DNA from: Erythrobacteraceae bacterium CCH12-C2
Lineage (GTDB): Bacteria > Pseudomonadota > Alphaproteobacteria > Sphingomonadales > Sphingomonadaceae
Direction: 5' to 3'
DNA length: 9,369 nt
Assembly: GCA_001556995.1 (NCBI GenBank)
Contig: LSKF01000009.1
Span: 1 to 9,369 of the forward strand
Every line of letters begins with the position of its first letter. The first letter of the stretch is position 1. Position numbers and translations under genes: made by a program. Of this stretch, positions 6,884 through 9,369 are shown in pieces. Under the pieces are notes generated by a model. That model was given only the letters and a program-made list of their open reading frames with translations, searched no databases and was not told where the DNA came from.

Positions 6884-8314
6884 ATGTATCCCCAACTCAG
6901 CCTCTACATTGACGGACAAATGCTGCGCGGCGAAGGCCGCCGCGAGCAGGATGTACTGAACCCCGCCAACAACCAGGTGATCGGCCAGCTGCCGCATGCC
7001 ACCCAGGCCGACCTGGACATGGCGCTGGCAGCGGCACAGCGCGCCTTCGCGTCGTGGCGCAGCAGCACGGCGATGCAGCGCGCGCAGGTGCTGAAAGCCG
7101 TCGCAGGATTGATTCGCGAACGTGCGCCGCAAATCGGCCGCAATCTCACCCTGGAGCAGGGCAAGCCCCTGGCCGAGGGCGTGGGCGAAGTGGCGGTCTG
7201 CGCCGAGCACGCCGAGTGGCATGCCGAGGAATGCCGGCGCATCTATGGCCGCCTCATTCCACCCCGCGATGCCAGCGTGCAGCAGACGGTGCTGCGTGAA
7301 CCCATCGGCGTGTGCGTGGCCTTCTCGCCCTGGAACTTCCCGTTCAGCCAAGCCTTTCGCAAGGTGGTCGCGGCCATTGGCGCGGGGTGCACTGTCATCC
7401 TCAAAGGTTCCAGCGACACACCGGCCTCGGTGCTGGCAATTGCCCAGCTGTTTCATGACGCCGGCTTGCCGCCGGGCGTGCTGAATGTGGTGTCGGGCGA
7501 TTCCGGAATGATCTCGGACTACCTGATCCGCTCTCCCATCGTGCGTAAGATTTCCTTCACGGGCTCCACACCTGTGGGGCAGCAGCTGGCAGCGCTGGCC
7601 GGTGCGAACATGAAGCGCAGCACCATGGAGCTGGGCGGCCACGCGCCCGTGATCGTGTGTGACGATGCGGACATCGACCGCGCGGCAGACGTGCTGTCGG
7701 GCTTCAAGTTCCGCAACGCGGGACAGGTGTGCATCTCCCCCACGCGCTTTTATGTGCAGGACGGCGTGTATGACCGTTTCGTCGAACGATTTGCGCAGCG
7801 GGCACAGGCACTGGCGGTCGGAGACGGGCTGGTTGAAACCAACCGCATGGGGCCGTTGGCGCAACCGCGCCGCGTCGCTGCCATGGAGGGTTTCGTGGAA
7901 GACGCCCGCCAGCGCGGCGCCAAGATCGTAACGGGCGGCCATCGGCTGCAAGGCGACGGCAACTTCTTCGCCCCCACGGTGCTGGCCGACCTGCCCGACG
8001 ACTCGCGCTTCATGACCGAAGAGCCCTTCGGCCCGATGGCCGGCATGGTGCGATTCAAGACCGTGGAAGAAGTGCTTTCGCGCGCCAACAGCCTGCCCTT
8101 TGGCCTGGCGTCGTATGCCTTCACCACGTCACTGAAGAACGCGCACCAGATCTCGCGCGGGCTGGAAGCCGGCATGGTGTCCATCAACCACATCGGGCTT
8201 GCGCTGGCCGAGACACCGTTTGGCGGCATCAAGGAAAGCGGCTATGGCAGCGAGGGCGGCAGTGAAACCTTCGACGGCTACCTGACCACCAAGTTCGTGT
8301 CGCAACTCAATTAA
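6884..8314 (+). CDS. chnE: 6-oxohexanoate dehydrogenase, aldehyde dehydrogenase superfamily
   Basis: This 476-residue aldehyde dehydrogenase should convert 6-oxohexanoate to adipate, the last step before beta-oxidation. The oxyanion residue N151 (SPWNFPF), cofactor lysine K174, FTGST at 225-229, general base E249 (MELGGH), nucleophile C283 (GQVCISP) and EEPFGP (379-384) are all present. At K+3, where NAD-preferring members usually have Glu (KPxE), this protein has S177 (KGSSDTP), as in NADP-using succinic-semialdehyde dehydrogenases, so NADP use is possible. It is close in pattern to the GabD-like subgroup, which could be the alternative name without context. The start at 6884 follows AAAGAG (6872-6877) by 6 bases. 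It is the last pathway gene and converges with chnR. Confidence 0.9.
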   Translation: MYPQLSLYIDGQMLRGEGRREQDVLNPANNQVIGQLPHATQADLDMALAAAQRAFASWRSSTAMQRAQVLKAVAGLIRERAPQIGRNLTLEQGKPLAEGVGEVAVCAEHAEWHAEECRRIYGRLIPPRDASVQQTVLREPIGVCVAFSPWNFPFSQAFRKVVAAIGAGCTVILKGSSDTPASVLAIAQLFHDAGLPPGVLNVVSGDSGMISDYLIRSPIVRKISFTGSTPVGQQLAALAGANMKRSTMELGGHAPVIVCDDADIDRAADVLSGFKFRNAGQVCISPTRFYVQDGVYDRFVERFAQRAQALAVGDGLVETNRMGPLAQPRRVAAMEGFVEDARQRGAKIVTGGHRLQGDGNFFAPTVLADLPDDSRFMTEEPFGPMAGMVRFKTVEEVLSRANSLPFGLASYAFTTSLKNAHQISRGLEAGMVSINHIGLALAETPFGGIKESGYGSEGGSETFDGYLTTKFVSQLN

Positions 8315-8321
8315 GGCGCAA

Positions 8322-8351
8322 AGACTGCCAATCCACAAAAATGGGCAGTCT
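8322..8351 (+). terminator. Hairpin directly after chnE
   Basis: AGACTGCC (8322-8329) and GGCAGTCT (8344-8351) form a perfect 8-bp stem 7 bases after the chnE stop, with an A-rich loop. No T run follows on the plus strand. It is well placed to end or protect the chnE message, but it lacks the U tract of a classic intrinsic terminator. Confidence 0.5.
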
Positions 8352-8475
8352 CACTGAAGCGCAGGCTGCCATTGCCCGCCAGCAGCACCCCATGGCGGCG
8401 CGGGCGTGTCGCGAACGGGCAGCTGACATTGGTACTCGTCAATTATTGATATTGCACGGTTTATTGCTGAGACAT

Positions 8476-8523
8476 AACCCCGTTCAACCTGTGCTTGTCG
8501 AAGGGCTCAGCCCGAACGGGGTT
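8476..8523. repeat. Palindromic intergenic repeat, possible bidirectional terminator
   Basis: AACCCCGTTC (8476-8485) and GAACGGGGTT (8514-8523) are perfect reverse complements. Inside them CTGTGC (8489-8494) and GCTCAG (8505-8510) pair with one mismatch around the loop TTGTCGAAGG. On the minus strand the core starts GTTCGGGCTGAGCCCTTCGA, which I recall as the core of a very common dispersed repeat in high-GC proteobacterial intergenic regions. Between two convergent genes it probably blocks readthrough from either side. Confidence 0.7.
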
Positions 8524-8582
8524 GGCGAATAAATCCCGCCGGATCAACAGATCGCCCCCAGGCCCCGCTTGGCGCGTGCCAC

Positions 8583-8609
8583 ATGGATGAGGACCCTGAC
8601 CTCGTCCAT
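8583..8609. terminator. Hairpin 24 bases past the chnR stop
   Basis: ATGGATGAGG (8583-8592) and CCTCGTCCAT (8600-8609) pair over 10 positions around a 7-base loop. In plus-strand RNA the odd position is a G-U pair; in minus-strand RNA it is an A-C mismatch, so the stem is better for transcripts coming from chnE. There is no T run on either side. A role in ending chnR or stopping readthrough into it is possible but weakly supported. Confidence 0.35.
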
Positions 8610-8633
8610 CGTCGGGTTTGACCAGCAGGCCGC

Positions 8634-9341
8634 TCAGTTGATGAAATTTTCGGTCGCGCGCAGCGCCGCCGCGTTCACCGTGCTGCGGTACTCCACGGGC
8701 GTTTGCTTGAAAGCCCGCTTGAAGTGGCGCACCAGATGGCTCTGGTCGGAGAAGCCGCAGTCCATGGCAATGCACTTCAGCGGCACAGCCACCGGACGGC
8801 TGAGCAGGCGCCGGGCGCGCTCCAGGCGCTGGCGCAAAACATAGGCGTGCGGTGCGCAGCCAAACTCTGCATGGAACTTGCGGATCAGCCCGGACACACT
8901 CACGCCCGCCTCGCGCGCCATCTCATCGAGCTTGAGGTTGCGATCCAGGTTGTCCTCGACATACTGCACAAGGCGCCGCCGCTGCCAATCTGCCATGCGG
9001 CCGGCCAGCGGCACCTCGCGCACGCCGGCCTTGGCATAGCGGCGAAGCAGATGAACGCAAAGCTGATTCACCAGCGACGACCGGTACAGCCCGCCGCCAA
9101 GCCCGCCGCTTTCCAACTCGGACTCGAAGGCGGACATTAGGCCGGGCAGGATGTCGTCCTGGGCACGCACGCAGTCTTCCATGCCCACATCACTCACGCT
9201 TCGCTCAAAAACTTCTTCGGCGACACGGCACAGCTCGGTGTGCGCCAGGTAGATGTGCGTGACGTCAATCGGGCGGTCCCACTTCCACTGAGACGACTCG
9301 CCGCGCGTCAGCAGGAGGGCATAGCGTGGGAGGTACGCCAA
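8634..9341 (-). CDS. chnR: AraC/XylS-family regulator of the chn genes, N-terminus apparently lost
   Basis: The 235 readable residues end in a standard AraC DNA-binding domain: a first helix-turn-helix at about 137-160 (LDEMAREAGVSVSGLIRKF) and a second at about 186-220, with the signature CGFSDQSHLVRHFKRAF and TPVEYR. Residues 1-105 look like the C-terminal half of an effector-binding domain (WKWDRPIDVTHIYL, VHLLRRYA). Related regulators are near 300 residues, so about 60-80 N-terminal residues seem missing. The only start available in this frame is TTG at 9341; an in-frame TAG sits at 9348-9350 and the first ATG is deep inside, so a break, a frameshift or a rearrangement near 9340-9350 is likely. 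Position beside the pathway suggests it is ChnR, the activator known from Acinetobacter chn clusters. Whether it works here is uncertain. Confidence 0.75.
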   Translation of the reverse strand: MAYLPRYALLLTRGESSQWKWDRPIDVTHIYLAHTELCRVAEEVFERSVSDVGMEDCVRAQDDILPGLMSAFESELESGGLGGGLYRSSLVNQLCVHLLRRYAKAGVREVPLAGRMADWQRRRLVQYVEDNLDRNLKLDEMAREAGVSVSGLIRKFHAEFGCAPHAYVLRQRLERARRLLSRPVAVPLKCIAMDCGFSDQSHLVRHFKRAFKQTPVEYRSTVNAAALRATENFIN

Positions 9342-9369
9342 GCAACGCTAAGGACGAACAATACCGGAA

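Larger units (their letters stand above)
8315..8633. other. Non-coding gap between convergent chnE and chnR
   Basis: This 319-base stretch holds no reading frame that looks like a real protein; the short open frames here lack recognisable content or a good ribosome-binding site. It contains three inverted repeats, listed separately, a stray CTGCCATT (8366-8373) matching the core of the chnD upstream repeat, and a short AT-rich patch (about 8438-8478). Its likely role is transcription termination from both sides. Confidence 0.7.

Noticed and set aside
5827..6885. A 352-codon minus-strand frame opposite chnD
   Set aside because: It is a mirror of chnD codon bias with no domain pattern; the plus strand has complete zinc-ligand and cofactor motifs.
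6734..7951. A 405-codon minus-strand frame opposite chnD and chnE
   Set aside because: It overlaps a fully motif-supported aldehyde dehydrogenase and has no recognisable fold.
8446..8481. Promoter-like AT-rich patch (TTGATA, TTGCAC, TAACCC)
   Set aside because: No pair of boxes matches well at a proper spacing, and no gene lies downstream on the plus strand.
8341..8532. A 63-codon plus-strand frame after chnE
   Set aside because: Its ATG lies inside the hairpin after chnE, it lacks a ribosome-binding site and it runs through the palindromic repeat.

Overview
The window is high-GC DNA whose genes most resemble betaproteobacterial ones, with Comamonadaceae such as Acidovorax, Alicycliphilus or Comamonas as the best guess. 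That guess rests on base composition, gene style and remembered family resemblance, not on a database search. The region is an accessory catabolic island: an essentially complete cyclohexanol/cyclohexanone-to-adipate (chn) pathway, with a damaged insertion sequence at the left edge and a regulator at the right edge that looks cut short at its N-terminus.

Layout, left to right. About 50-1222 is the right-hand part of an IS3-family element. It keeps the last codons of OrfA and an intact OrfB transposase with its DDE residues, while the left part of the element is missing. The pathway genes follow, all on the plus strand: chnC (lactone hydrolase, 1272-2174), chnB (cyclohexanone monooxygenase, 2295-3890), chnA (short-chain cyclohexanol dehydrogenase, 3927-4679), an outer-membrane beta-barrel protein of the phenol/MetA-degradation family (4769-5659), chnD (zinc 6-hydroxyhexanoate dehydrogenase, 5800-6852) and chnE (6-oxohexanoate dehydrogenase, 6884-8314). 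A 319-base non-coding gap (8315-8633) with three inverted repeats separates chnE from the convergent AraC-family gene chnR (minus strand, 8634 to about 9341).

How the genes fit together. ChnA oxidises cyclohexanol to cyclohexanone. ChnB inserts oxygen to give epsilon-caprolactone, ChnC opens it to 6-hydroxyhexanoate, ChnD makes 6-oxohexanoate and ChnE makes adipate. The barrel protein probably serves passage of hydrophobic substrate through the outer membrane. Cofactor residues suggest NAD for ChnA and ChnD, NADPH for ChnB and possibly NADP for ChnE, so the last step may repay the NADPH spent by ChnB.

The pathway itself is known. The points worth a second look are a good -35/-10 pair spanning the IS right end and the DNA before chnC (a possible IS-made promoter), the shortened regulator, hairpins at several gene junctions, a direct repeat before chnD that could be an activator site, a perfect 12-bp tandem duplication over the chnD stop codon, and a barrel gene embedded in the pathway. 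No RNA gene or CRISPR array was seen.
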